In this document: piece by piece, positions 7,800 through 16,461 of the stretch
Layout: every line of letters starts with the position of its first letter
Numbering within the stretch: the first letter of the stretch is position 1
Origin: Ottowia flava
GTDB taxonomy: Bacteria; Pseudomonadota; Gammaproteobacteria; Burkholderiales; Burkholderiaceae_C
DNA length: 64,000 nt
Assembly: GCF_008017535.1 (NCBI RefSeq)
Contig: NZ_VRUA01000017.1
Coordinates: 24,675 to 88,674 of the forward strand
Reading direction: 5' to 3'
Program-made: the position numbers and the translations under genes
The notes under the pieces: model-generated
Databases searched by the model: none
Seen by the model: only the letters and a program-made list of their open reading frames with translations
What the model was told of the DNA's origin: nothing

Positions 7800-10521
7800 G
7801 GCGGCCAAGCCCTCGCCGGCGCAGCGCCCAAGCCGCGCACCCGTCCTTGCGGATTTCAAGGAAAATCCGGACTCCGCCTTACAACCATCTGCGCAGACAG
7901 CTACCAAATCAGAAGCGAATGGAGCGCCGGACGCGCTGCGCGCCTACCGCGCCAAACGCAACTTTGCACGCACGCCCGAGCCCGACGGCAGCGCGTCCGT
8001 GGCGCCTGGCGCGGGCGACCTGCGCTACGTCATCCAGAAGCACTGGGCCAGCCACCTGCACTACGACCTGCGCCTGGAATGGGGCGGCACCATGCACAGC
8101 TGGGCCGTGCCCAAGGGCCCGAGCCTCGACCCGGCCGACAAGCGCCTGGCCGTGCAAGTCGAAGACCACCCCATCGCCTACAACGACTTCGAAGGCCAGA
8201 TCCCGCCCGGCCAGTACGGCAGTGGCCGCGTCATCGTGTGGGACCGCGGCACCTGGACGCCGGCGGGCGACCCGGCGCAAGCCTTTGCGAAGGGCCACCT
8301 CAAGATCGACCTGCACGGCGTCAAGCTGCGCGGGCGCTGGGCGCTGGTGCGGTTGAAGGACGCGCAGGCGCGGCAGCCGCCGTGGCTGCTGGTCAAGGAC
8401 CGCGACGCCGAAGCGCGCCGCGCCAGCGAGTACGACGTCACCGCCGCGCTGCCGGATTCGGTCGGGCCGTCAGGCAACGCGGTGCCAAGCGCGACCCAGG
8501 CCGTCAATGCGCCACGGTCGGCTGGCGCAGGCGCGGCAAAGGCCTCGGCGAAGGCCGCGGCGCCCAAGTCGACCGGCCGCCAACGCAGCGCACCACAGCC
8601 CCCTGCGGCGGCGCTGCCCGACACCTTGTCCCCCCAACTCGCCCAACTGGCCGACGCGCCGCCGCCCGACCCCGCCGACTGGCAGTGGGAGATGAAGTTT
8701 GACGGCTACCGCCTGCTGGCGCGCGTGGACGCCGCGGGCGCGGTGCGCCTGCTCACCCGCAACGGCCTGGACTGGACGGCGCGCATGCCGGCGCTGGCGC
8801 AAGCCGTCGCCGGGCTGAATCTGCCCGGCAGCTGGCTGGACGGCGAGGTGGTTATGCCGAACGACGACGGTGTGCCCGATTTCGCCGCGCTGCAGCGCGC
8901 GTTCGACGAGCGACGGGCGGGCGATTTGGTGCTCTACCTGTTCGACGCGCCTTGGCTGTGCGGCGTCGACCAGACCGCGCTGCCGCTGACCGACCGCCGC
9001 GCCGCGCTGGAAGCCGCCCTGCCCAAGCTGCCCGGCGCGGGCACGGTCCGCCTGTCCGCCGTGCTGCCCGGCGACCCCGCCAGCCTGCTGGCCAGCGCCT
9101 GCCGCATGGGGCTGGAAGGGCTGATCGGCAAGCGGCTGGGCGCGCCCTACCGCGCCGGCCGCTCGGCCGACTGGATCAAGCTGAAGTGCCAGCAGAGCGA
9201 CGAATTCGTCATCGCGGGCTTCACCGGCGGCCAGGGCGCGCGCAGCGAACTGGGCGCGCTGGTGCTGGCCGCGCACGACGCGCAGGGCCGGCTGCGCTGG
9301 GCGGGCAACGTGGGCAGCGGGTTTTCGGGGGCGACGCTGGCGGACCTGCAGCGCCGGTTGACGGCCCCGCAGCAGGCAGACAACCCGCTGGCGCCCGGCG
9401 ACAAGGTGCCGGGCCGCGTGCAGTGGGTCGCGCCCCAGCTGGTGGCCCAGGTGCGCCACGCGGGGCTGACGCCGCAGGGCCATGTGCGGCAGGCCGTATT
9501 CCTGGGCTTGCGCGAAGACAAGGCGGCGCGGGACGTCGAATTCCCAGGCGTTTCAAAGTCAAATCGACCCACAGCCCTACAACCACCTGCTCAGGCAGCT
9601 ACCAAACAAGGAGCAAAAATGCCCGCCCCCCCAACCATCGACGGCCAGCGGCTGACCCACCCCGAGCGCGTCATCGACCCCGCCAGCGGCACCACCAAGC
9701 TCGCCCTGGCGCGCTACTACGCCACCGTGGCGCCACTGATCCAGCCGCACCTGACCGACCGCCCCGTCGCCCTGCTGCGCGCGCCGGACGGGCTGGGCGG
9801 CGAGCTGTTCTTCCAGAAGCACCTGCAGGGTCGCCCGATCGCCAGTGTGACCCAGTTGCCGGCCAAGCTGGACCCCGGCCACGCGCCGCTGCTGGCGATC
9901 GACAGCGCCGCCGCGCTGCTGGCGGTGGTGCAGTTCAATACCGTGGAGTTGCACACCTGGAACGCCGCCGCCGACAAGATCGAGCGACCCGACCGCTTCG
10001 TGCTCGACCTCGACCCCGGCGAAGGCGTGGCCTGGGCGCAGGTGCAAGAGGGCGCCCAGCTGGCGCGCACGTTGCTGACCGAGCTGGGCCTGGTGCCGTT
10101 TTTGAAAACCAGCGGCGGCAAGGGCTTGCACGTGGTCGTGCCGATCAAGCGCCTACAGGGTTGGGACGCGGTCAAGGACTTCAGCCGCGCGCTGGCCGAA
10201 CACCTGGCGCGCCTGATGCCGGACCGCTTCACCGCCGTCAGCGGGCCCAAGAACCGCGTCGGCCGCATCTACCCGGATTACCTGCGCAACGGGCGCGGGG
10301 CCACCACGGTGGCGGCCTGGTCGGCGCGCGCGCGACCGGGCATGGGCGTGTCGGTGCCGATCGGCTGGGACGAGCTGGCGCGCGTGGGCGGCGGCGCGCA
10401 CTGGACGCTGGGCAACATCGAACAGCGCCTGCGCACCGGCAACGCGCCGTGGGACGGCTGGGGCGAATCTGCGCGCGCGATCGGCGCCGCGGTGAAGACG
10501 CTGGCGAAAGCGTCCCGATAG
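7738..10521 (+). CDS. ligD: multifunctional ATP-dependent DNA ligase LigD with two repeat-derived linkers
   Basis: End-joining ligase of 927 residues in three parts: 3'-phosphoesterase (about 70-215, RYVIQKHWASHLHYDLRLEW), ATP ligase (about 300-600, nucleotidyl lysine K320 in WEMKFDGYR) and primase-like polymerase (about 630-925, catalytic acids in LDLDPGEG near 756-763, and TSGGKGLHV). The order PE-ligase-Pol is one of the known layouts. The ATG at 7738 lies inside ku. Residues 39-60 and 605-625 are translated copies of the dispersed short repeat ([12 protein letters not shown] and TALQPPAQAATK), one ahead of the PE domain and one between ligase and polymerase. Just after the second, AAGGAG (9608-9613) precedes an in-frame ATG at 9619, which could start a free polymerase domain. 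Confidence 0.95.
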   Translation: MASRKPPPPRPSRARRASAPEAAKPSPAQRPSRAPVLADFKENPDSALQPSAQTATKSEANGAPDALRAYRAKRNFARTPEPDGSASVAPGAGDLRYVIQKHWASHLHYDLRLEWGGTMHSWAVPKGPSLDPADKRLAVQVEDHPIAYNDFEGQIPPGQYGSGRVIVWDRGTWTPAGDPAQAFAKGHLKIDLHGVKLRGRWALVRLKDAQARQPPWLLVKDRDAEARRASEYDVTAALPDSVGPSGNAVPSATQAVNAPRSAGAGAAKASAKAAAPKSTGRQRSAPQPPAAALPDTLSPQLAQLADAPPPDPADWQWEMKFDGYRLLARVDAAGAVRLLTRNGLDWTARMPALAQAVAGLNLPGSWLDGEVVMPNDDGVPDFAALQRAFDERRAGDLVLYLFDAPWLCGVDQTALPLTDRRAALEAALPKLPGAGTVRLSAVLPGDPASLLASACRMGLEGLIGKRLGAPYRAGRSADWIKLKCQQSDEFVIAGFTGGQGARSELGALVLAAHDAQGRLRWAGNVGSGFSGATLADLQRRLTAPQQADNPLAPGDKVPGRVQWVAPQLVAQVRHAGLTPQGHVRQAVFLGLREDKAARDVEFPGVSKSNRPTALQPPAQAATKQGAKMPAPPTIDGQRLTHPERVIDPASGTTKLALARYYATVAPLIQPHLTDRPVALLRAPDGLGGELFFQKHLQGRPIASVTQLPAKLDPGHAPLLAIDSAAALLAVVQFNTVELHTWNAAADKIERPDRFVLDLDPGEGVAWAQVQEGAQLARTLLTELGLVPFLKTSGGKGLHVVVPIKRLQGWDAVKDFSRALAEHLARLMPDRFTAVSGPKNRVGRIYPDYLRNGRGATTVAAWSARARPGMGVSVPIGWDELARVGGGAHWTLGNIEQRLRTGNAPWDGWGESARAIGAAVKTLAKASR
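7852..7915 (+). repeat. dispersed short repeat, copy 3, translated within ligD
   Basis: Sense copy inside ligD: AAAATCCGGACTCCGCCTTA then CAACCATCTGCGCAGACAGC and TACCAAATCAGAAG. It is in frame and encodes [18 protein letters not shown] at residues 41-58, just before the usual N-terminus of LigD proteins (ALRAYRAKRNF). Confidence 0.9.
9551..9612 (+). repeat. dispersed short repeat, copy 4, translated within ligD
   Basis: Sense copy between ligase and polymerase domains: ACAGCCCTACAACCACCTGC then TCAGGCAGCTACCAAACAAG. It is read in the same frame as copy 3, giving TALQPPAQAATK. It is followed directly by a ribosome-site-like AAGGAG and an in-frame ATG (9619). Confidence 0.9.
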
Positions 10522-10527
10522 GCGCGT

Positions 10528-11517
10528 TCAGGCCGGCTGGCGGTACACGATCACCTTGAGCGAGCGCGCCTCGTCCCGGTCGGCAAATGCGGGCGGGTTG
10601 GGCAGGCGGCCCACGCGCTGCAGGCTGGGCGCCTGTTCGCGCATCGCGTCGTCAATGAAGTCGGGGCCCAGCTCGGGCGCGTTCAGGCACAGCAAGGCCT
10701 GGCCGCCGGGCGCCAGCAGATCGGGCAGGCGGCGCATCAGGCGCGGGTAGTCTTTGGTCGCGATGAAGCTGCCCTTCTGGTAGCTGGGCGGGTCGACGAT
10801 CACCAGGTCGTACGGGCCGGCGCGGCCCAGCTTGCCCCAGGTGCTGAAGATGTCGTGCGCCAGAAAACTGGCGCTGCCCTGCCCCGGCCCCAGCAACCCG
10901 TTCAGGCGGTGGTTCTGCTGCCCCACCGCCAGCGCGCCGCGCGCCATGTCGATGTTGACCACCTGCGCCGCACCGCCCAGCAAGGCCACGACGGAAAACG
11001 CGCAGGTGTAGGCAAACAGGTTGAGCACGCGCGCGCCGCCGCCTTCGCGGTCGGCCAGCGCCGCACACTGCTCGCGCACCCAACGCCGCCCCTCGGCCAT
11101 GTCCAGAAACAGGCCGTGGTTCTGCCCGCGCAGCAACTGCAGGCGGTAGCGGGCGCCGGCCTCCTGCACGGTGTGCGGCTCGGGCAATTCGCCCGCCATC
11201 AGCCGCGTGTCGGCCTGCCCGCCCGGCGCGCGCGACTGGAACGCCCAAGTCAGCGGCGCGCCAGTGGCCAGCGCATCCCAGCGTGCCTGCAGCCGCGCAC
11301 CGACCTCGGCCAGCTGCGCGTCCGTCACCGCCTGGAAGCTGGTCAACACCAGCGCCGGTGGCAGCGCGTCCAGCGTCCAGTGCTCTTCGCCAGGGAAAAG
11401 CCCACCGCGGCCATGGAACAGGCGCGTGGCCTCGGCGCACACGGGCATGGCGGCGATGGCTTCGGCGAGGTGGTGCATGTCAGACGCGGCGCAGCGGTTG
11501 GGAAAAGCGGCGGCCAT
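10528..11517 (-). CDS. class I SAM-dependent methyltransferase (RlmI/COG1092-like)
   Basis: Rossmann-fold methyltransferase of up to 329 residues. LNLFAYTCAFSVVALLGGA is the SAM-binding motif I region (about 168-186), VNIDMARGALAVGQQN is motif II, and VIVDPPSYQKGSF (about 238-250) is the catalytic DPPS motif. This matches the COG1092 group of rRNA cytosine methyltransferases, but it lacks the N-terminal PUA domain of RlmI, so the target is unknown. The start is uncertain: ATG 11517 gives the longest form, while ATG 11478 gives a protein beginning MHHLAEA. It converges with ligD, stops 6 bp apart. Confidence 0.8.
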   Translation of the reverse strand: MAAAFPNRCAASDMHHLAEAIAAMPVCAEATRLFHGRGGLFPGEEHWTLDALPPALVLTSFQAVTDAQLAEVGARLQARWDALATGAPLTWAFQSRAPGGQADTRLMAGELPEPHTVQEAGARYRLQLLRGQNHGLFLDMAEGRRWVREQCAALADREGGGARVLNLFAYTCAFSVVALLGGAAQVVNIDMARGALAVGQQNHRLNGLLGPGQGSASFLAHDIFSTWGKLGRAGPYDLVIVDPPSYQKGSFIATKDYPRLMRRLPDLLAPGGQALLCLNAPELGPDFIDDAMREQAPSLQRVGRLPNPPAFADRDEARSLKVIVYRQPA

Positions 11518-11647
11518 CCTACCCGCAGAGGCAAGTTGACCTGAAGCAGGGTTCGGGTTGCACCTCTTGCCACGGGCGCGCTGGCGACCCTACAGTGGGT
11601 TTGCAAGCGGCGCGTTGCCGCTGGATGTACCTCTAGGAGATGGTTGA

Positions 11648-12637
11648 ATGGCTGTGAATACTCTCTGGACCCGCCGTCGCATCGCGCAAGTCAGCGCTGC
11701 CTGCCTTGCCGTGTGCGCCATGGGCGCTTCGGCCGAGGCGAACTACCCCACCAAGCCGGTGCGCATCGTGGTGGGCTTCTCGGCGGGCGGCACCACCGAC
11801 ATCGTCGCGCGCATCATGGCCAAGGAATTGACCACGGCACTCGGCCAGTCGTTCGTGGTCGACAACAAGCCCGGCGCCGGCAGCAACATCGCCACCGACA
11901 TGGTGGCCGCGGCGCCGCCCGACGGCTACACCCTGCTCTTCGTGGCAGTGACCAGCGCGATCAACCAGACGCTCTACCCCAAGGTCAAGTTCGACCTGAA
12001 CCGCGACTTCGAAGCGGTGGCCCTGGGCGCCAAGGTGCCCAACATCCTGGTCGTCAACCCCAGCGTGCCCGCCAAGAACGTCAAGGAATTCATCGACTGG
12101 GCGCGCGCCAACGAAGGCAAGATTTCCTACGCCTCGTCCGGCAGCGGCACGTCCATCCACATGGCGGGCGAGATGTTCAAGGTGCGCACGGGTCTGAAGA
12201 CCCAGCACATCCCCTACAAGGGCAGCGCGCCGGCCGTCACCGACCTGATCGGCAACCAGGTGCAGTTCATGTTCGACAACATGCCCGCGTCCTGGCCGCA
12301 TGTGCAGGCGGGCAAGCTGAAGGCATTGGCGGTGACGACCAAGACCCGTTCGCCCTCCGCGCCCGATTTGCCGACGATGGAAGAAAGCGGCGTCAAGCCG
12401 TTCGACGTCAGCTCGTGGTTCGGCCTGATTGCGCCCAAGGGCACGCCCAAGGACATCGTCGACAAGCTGAACAAGGCCATGAACGCTGCCTTCGACAAGC
12501 CTGAAGTGAAGGAAGCCTACGCCAAGCTCGGCGCCGTGGCCGAGAAGAACACGCCGCAGGATTTCAGCAAATTCATCGCCGCTGAGGTGAAGAACTGGGC
12601 GCCGATCGTGAAGGCGTCGGGGGCGACGGTGGATTGA
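11648..12637 (+). CDS. Bug-type (TctC) periplasmic solute receptor
   Basis: Periplasmic binding protein of the Bug/TctC family, which binds carboxylates for tripartite tricarboxylate transporters and is heavily expanded in Burkholderiales. The 329 residues include a signal peptide ending near SAEA (about residue 27). Then come the family motifs YPTKPVRIVVGFSAGGTTD and GQSFVVDNKPGAGSNIA, with the conserved Asp of the PDGYTLLF loop. AGGAG eight bases before the ATG is a good ribosome site. No TctA/TctB membrane genes are nearby, so it is an orphan receptor whose ligand cannot be guessed. A strong terminator follows. Confidence 0.9.
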   Translation: MAVNTLWTRRRIAQVSAACLAVCAMGASAEANYPTKPVRIVVGFSAGGTTDIVARIMAKELTTALGQSFVVDNKPGAGSNIATDMVAAAPPDGYTLLFVAVTSAINQTLYPKVKFDLNRDFEAVALGAKVPNILVVNPSVPAKNVKEFIDWARANEGKISYASSGSGTSIHMAGEMFKVRTGLKTQHIPYKGSAPAVTDLIGNQVQFMFDNMPASWPHVQAGKLKALAVTTKTRSPSAPDLPTMEESGVKPFDVSSWFGLIAPKGTPKDIVDKLNKAMNAAFDKPEVKEAYAKLGAVAEKNTPQDFSKFIAAEVKNWAPIVKASGATVD

Positions 12638-12652
12638 CCATCCACCGCGCAG

Positions 12653-12719
12653 CTGTTTGAAGTGAAATGTGCTGCCTGCGCGCTCTGGTCCTGCGCGGGC
12701 AGCTATTTTTTTTATAGCG
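12653..12719 (+). repeat. dispersed short repeat, copy 5, acting as terminator
   Basis: Sense variant: TTTGAAGTGAAATGTGCTGC, then CTGCGCGCTCTGGTCCTGCG and CGGGCAGCTATTTTTTTTAT. The left part has become complementary to the right, so this copy folds into the hairpin listed separately. Confidence 0.8.
12671..12714 (+). terminator. intrinsic terminator of the Bug receptor gene
   Basis: Arms GCTGCC-T-GCGC (12671-12681) and GCGC-G-GGCAGC (12693-12703) enclose an 11-base loop and are followed by TATTTTTTTT. It lies 34 bp after the stop codon and is formed entirely by repeat copy 5. Confidence 0.85.
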
Positions 12720-13088
12720 TTTGCGTAGCGCACCAAATCCGTTCTTGAAGCCGCGAACGGTCGTCACCGCTCAACGTATTCGGCGTGCAGTGGCTCAACA
12801 CTGCAGCGCTGCCGCGCGCCACGCCTACCAGGCTGCGCCCCCGGCGTCCTTGATCTGCTGCAGGGTTCGCGCGTTTTTTCTATACTGCCCCCACTTGGTC
12901 TGAAAAGACGAGAGCGTGGCGGGCGGCTGACGACATACCCGCAAGCGGCTTGGCCGCGGTGGTCGTCGCAACCGTTATCACCTGCTTGCTGAGGCCTGTG
13001 CGCGTTGCGCCAGGCTGGAATAGCCATCCTGCAACGCGCCTCTTCAGCGCCCGCTGTCGCCCGCACGTTGCTGTCAGGAGCCAAAGCA
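12720..13088. other. 369-bp region between Bug gene and Mo-hydroxylase operon
   Basis: No convincing coding sequence. A TATACT (12891-12896) after a T run is the best -10-like sequence for the operon downstream, but it lacks a -35 at normal distance. The last part holds AGGAG (13077-13081), placed to serve the GTG at 13089. The long leader could be regulatory; I recognise no riboswitch. Confidence 0.5.
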
Positions 13089-15892
13089 GTGGGTAGACAT
13101 CATGTGAACCGGCGCAGTTTTCTGAAGACCGCCGCCGCGCTGGGCGTCATCGCCAGCATGCGTCCGATGCACGACGCGCTGGCGGAATTGCTGGTCCCGC
13201 GGGCGGTCAGGACGCCCAGTGGATCAGCGGCAACAAGCTCAACTACCGGCGTGACGGGCTGGCCAAGGTGCGCGGCGAGAAGGTGTTCGCCATCGACCTG
13301 CGCGCCAAGAACATGAAGGGCTGGCCCGACCGCCAGTCTTACGCCCTGACGATCCACGTGCCGCGCGCCGACCGCATCTACGAAGGTCTGGACCTGGCCG
13401 CGCTGGGCCCCGAGTTCCAGCCCGACGTGCTGATCGACGCCGAATCCATTGCCGCCGACGGCGTCGGCATGCCCGAACCCAGTTTCTATGGCGACTTCTT
13501 CGTCAAGAAGGGCCAGGTGCCTCCCATGCTCGGCCATCCGGTGGCATTGGCCATCTGGCACGACTACGAGAAGTTTCGCGTTGCCAACCAGCGCCTGCGC
13601 TTCAACGACGCCATCTTCCGCTTCGGCGCGGCCGCCCAGCAACCGGCGCGCGCGCCCTACGTGGCGGCGCGCTTTCTGCGCATCCAGGGGCAGGACGCCT
13701 ACGGCGAAGACCAGGTCTCGCCGATGAAGAACACCACCGTGTGGCCCAAGGTGGACGAACAAGGCGTGCACTGGCCGGACGCCAGCGACCCGGCCTTTGG
13801 TGAACTGATGGCCGCATCCGCGCGCATCCAGGCGGAGATGAAGCAACCCAAGGAAGGTGTGCGCACCTTTGCGCGCAAGTACCGCAGCCAGTCCATCGAC
13901 CACGTGGCGATGGAGATGGACAACGGCCTGGCCTGGTACGACACCGCCACCAGCACCCTGCACATGGTGGGCGCCACGCAGGCGCCCTACAGCACGGCAG
14001 AACACGTCATGCACATGGTCAAGGCCAGCAAGCTGCCGCTGGAGCGCCTGGATTACATCAGCGCCTACACCGTGGGCTACGGGCAGAAGGAGCACCATCC
14101 TTTCCCCTTCTACTGCGCGCTGGCTGCGCTGTACGCGCAGGGCCGGCCGGTGCGGCTGGCGCTGGACCGCTGGAAGCACTTCCAGTTCGCGCTCAAGCGC
14201 CACCCGTTCGACGTCGACACGGCGATCTCGGTCGACAAGGACGGCAAGTTCCAGGGCCTGACCTGCCACATGCTGGGCGACGGCGGCGGAGTGATGAACT
14301 TCAGCCCATCGGTCGGCACGGTGGCGGTGACGGCGGCGCAGTCGATCTACTACTTCCCGCAAAGCGACCTCAGCACGCAGGTCAACCCGTCCGTCGGCGT
14401 CACGTCGGGCTCGATGCGCGGCTACGGCACCGTGCAGTCGATGGCCTACACCGAAATGCTGGTGGACGAGATCGCGCACGAGCTGAAGCTGGACGCCATC
14501 GAGCTGCGCCAGCGCAACGCGATGCGCAGCGGCATGAAGAACACGCAGGGCGCTTCGCCGGCCGGCGCGATGCGGATCGGCGAAATCCTGGCGCTGGCCG
14601 CGAAGGAGCCGCTGTGGACCGAACGCACCAAACGCAAGACCGACTATGAGGCCGCCCATCCTGGCATGCGCTACGGCGTGGGCTTTGGCGCGGTGCAAAA
14701 GGACTTTGGCACCGGCGCCGAAGCCTGCATCGCGCAGCTGGAGATCACGCCCGAAGGTCGCATCAAGATGCGCCACATTGCTACCGAGATCGGCACCGGC
14801 AGCACCACCTCGCAGCTGATCGCGGTCGAACCCTTCCTGGGCCGCCCCGCAGACGAGGTGGAATTTGCCATCAACCAGTGGGACACGATGCCGCTGGAGA
14901 CCTCGGACGAGCCCTATACCACGCCGCAGCACAAGGAAGACGAGCTGGCGCGCAACCCGCACTGGGTACCGCGCATGGTGTCGCCCGTGTCCGCGTCGAA
15001 TTCGGCTTACTACTTCCGGCACGCCACGCAGCAGGCGGCGCAACTGCTGCTGAAGCTGTCGATGTGGCCGGCCGCCCAGTCGATCTGGGGGGGCGCCTCC
15101 GGTGGTGGGCAGCTGCTGCCCGGCACCGTCAGCGCCGACCAGCTGGAATGGCGCAACCGCATGCTGGTCGCCGGCGAGATGGAACCGCTGAGCCTGGAAC
15201 GCCTGGCGGCGCGCGCGCACGAGTTGGGCGGCGTCACCGGCGTCTGCGTGCACACCTTCAACCGCTGGGCCTGGGCCAAGGCGGACTTCACCGTGGACGG
15301 CACGCCGTTACAGGCCTGGATCGACGCCCTCTCCGTGCAGTACGGCCAGGGCGCCAGCGAGGCGAAGAAGGCCGCAATGACCAGCGGCGGCTACGCCTTC
15401 ATCCCGCGCGACAAGGTGGCCTACCCGCCGGTGCAGCGCAACAACGCGGGCACCGTGTACTACGCGCCTTGCGCCACGATGGTGGAGCTGTCGGTGAACG
15501 GCGCGGGCGTGGTCAAGATCCTGTCGCACAAGACCTGGCTCGAATGCGGCACCCAGATCGTTCCGGAACTGGTGTCCGGGCAGATTCAGGGCGGCGTCGC
15601 CATGGGCGTCGGCCACGCGCTGTACGAAGATCTGCCGACCGACGCCAGCGGCCCCGGCAACGGCCAATGGGGCCTGAGCCGCTACCACGTGCCACGCGCC
15701 AGCGAGGTGGCGGTGTGGACGGCGCAAGGCCATGTGCTGCCGCCCTTGTCCGGCAACGACCCGCCCAAGGGCATGGCCGAGGTGGTGATGATTCCGGTGG
15801 TGGCCGCCTGCGTCAACGCCGTGGCCCACGCGACCGGCAAGCGCTTTTACGCCACCCCGTTGACCGCCGAGAAAATCAAGGAAGCCCGCTGA
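13089..15892 (+). CDS. molybdopterin-binding large subunit of a xanthine-oxidase-family hydroxylase, apparent frameshift
   Basis: Large (Moco) subunit of an isoquinoline 1-oxidoreductase-like periplasmic hydroxylase. Two frames make up the gene. The first begins at GTG 13089 behind AGGAG, encodes the Tat-type signal RRSFLKTAAALGVIA and runs to about 13210. The second carries the rest and is open from about 13095 to the stop at 15890-15892. The second has no ATG or TTG before GTG 13268, yet homologous-looking sequence (QWISGNKLNYRRDG) begins about 13211, before that codon. The two join if one base is missing between about 13185 and 13215. GSMRGYGTVQSMAYTEML and IQGGVAMGVGHALYED are Moco-site motifs. 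Either a real inactivation or a base-call error. Confidence 0.8.
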
Positions 15893-16461
15893 TGTCCGAC
15901 CGAATCCAATTCTCGGCCACGATCAACCGCAAGCCCGTGGGACCGATCGACCTGCCAAAGGACTTGATGATGATCGAGTTCCTGCAGGAATACGCCGGCC
16001 TGAACGGCACGCGGCTCGGCTGCGGCCAGGGCGTGTGCCGTGCCTGCACCATCATCGTCGACGATCCGCAAAAAGGCGCGACCACGGTGCCGGCGTGCAT
16101 CACCGGCGTGGCGTGGCTGAACGGCAAGACCATCCGCACCGTGGAAGGCATCGCCACGGTGGACGACAAGGGCGTCGTCAAGCCCTCGGCCGTGCAACAG
16201 GCCTTTCTCACGCACTTCGCGTTTCAGTGCGGCTACTGCACGCCGGGCTTCGTCAACTCCGCCACGGCCCTGGTCGAACGGCTGGCGAAGAACCCCGTGC
16301 CGGCCGACGATGTCGAGAAGGTGATCGAACAGCAGCTGGAGCCCCATATCTGCCGCTGCACCGGCTACGTGCGCTACTACGCCGCCGTGCGCGACGTCAT
16401 CCTTGGCACCCCTGGCCTCACCACCGGACAACGCACGAATAAGGTGGAACAACATGGCTAA
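15892..16461 (+). CDS. 2Fe-2S small subunit of the molybdenum hydroxylase (IorA-like)
   Basis: Iron-sulfur subunit of 189 residues that passes electrons from the Moco subunit. The plant-ferredoxin-type cluster uses GCGQGVCRACTIIVDD plus Cys in VPACITG. The second cluster uses FQCGYCTPGF and HICRCTGYVRYY, the usual four-cysteine pattern. The start overlaps the large-subunit stop (TGATG), so the two are co-translated. There is no signal peptide; such subunits are exported together with the Tat-bearing large subunit. No FAD subunit gene is present, which fits the isoquinoline oxidoreductase type that donates to cytochrome c. Confidence 0.92.
   Translation: MSDRIQFSATINRKPVGPIDLPKDLMMIEFLQEYAGLNGTRLGCGQGVCRACTIIVDDPQKGATTVPACITGVAWLNGKTIRTVEGIATVDDKGVVKPSAVQQAFLTHFAFQCGYCTPGFVNSATALVERLAKNPVPADDVEKVIEQQLEPHICRCTGYVRYYAAVRDVILGTPGLTTGQRTNKVEQHG

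Noticed and set aside
8952..10559. Second large reading frame across ligD
   Set aside because: Arg/Ala/Pro/Gly-biased shadow typical of a GC-rich genome; the overlapping frame has all LigD motifs.
12855..12896. Promoter with TTGATC and TATACT ahead of the Mo-hydroxylase genes
   Set aside because: The two boxes are far more than 18 bases apart and no better -35 is present at normal spacing.
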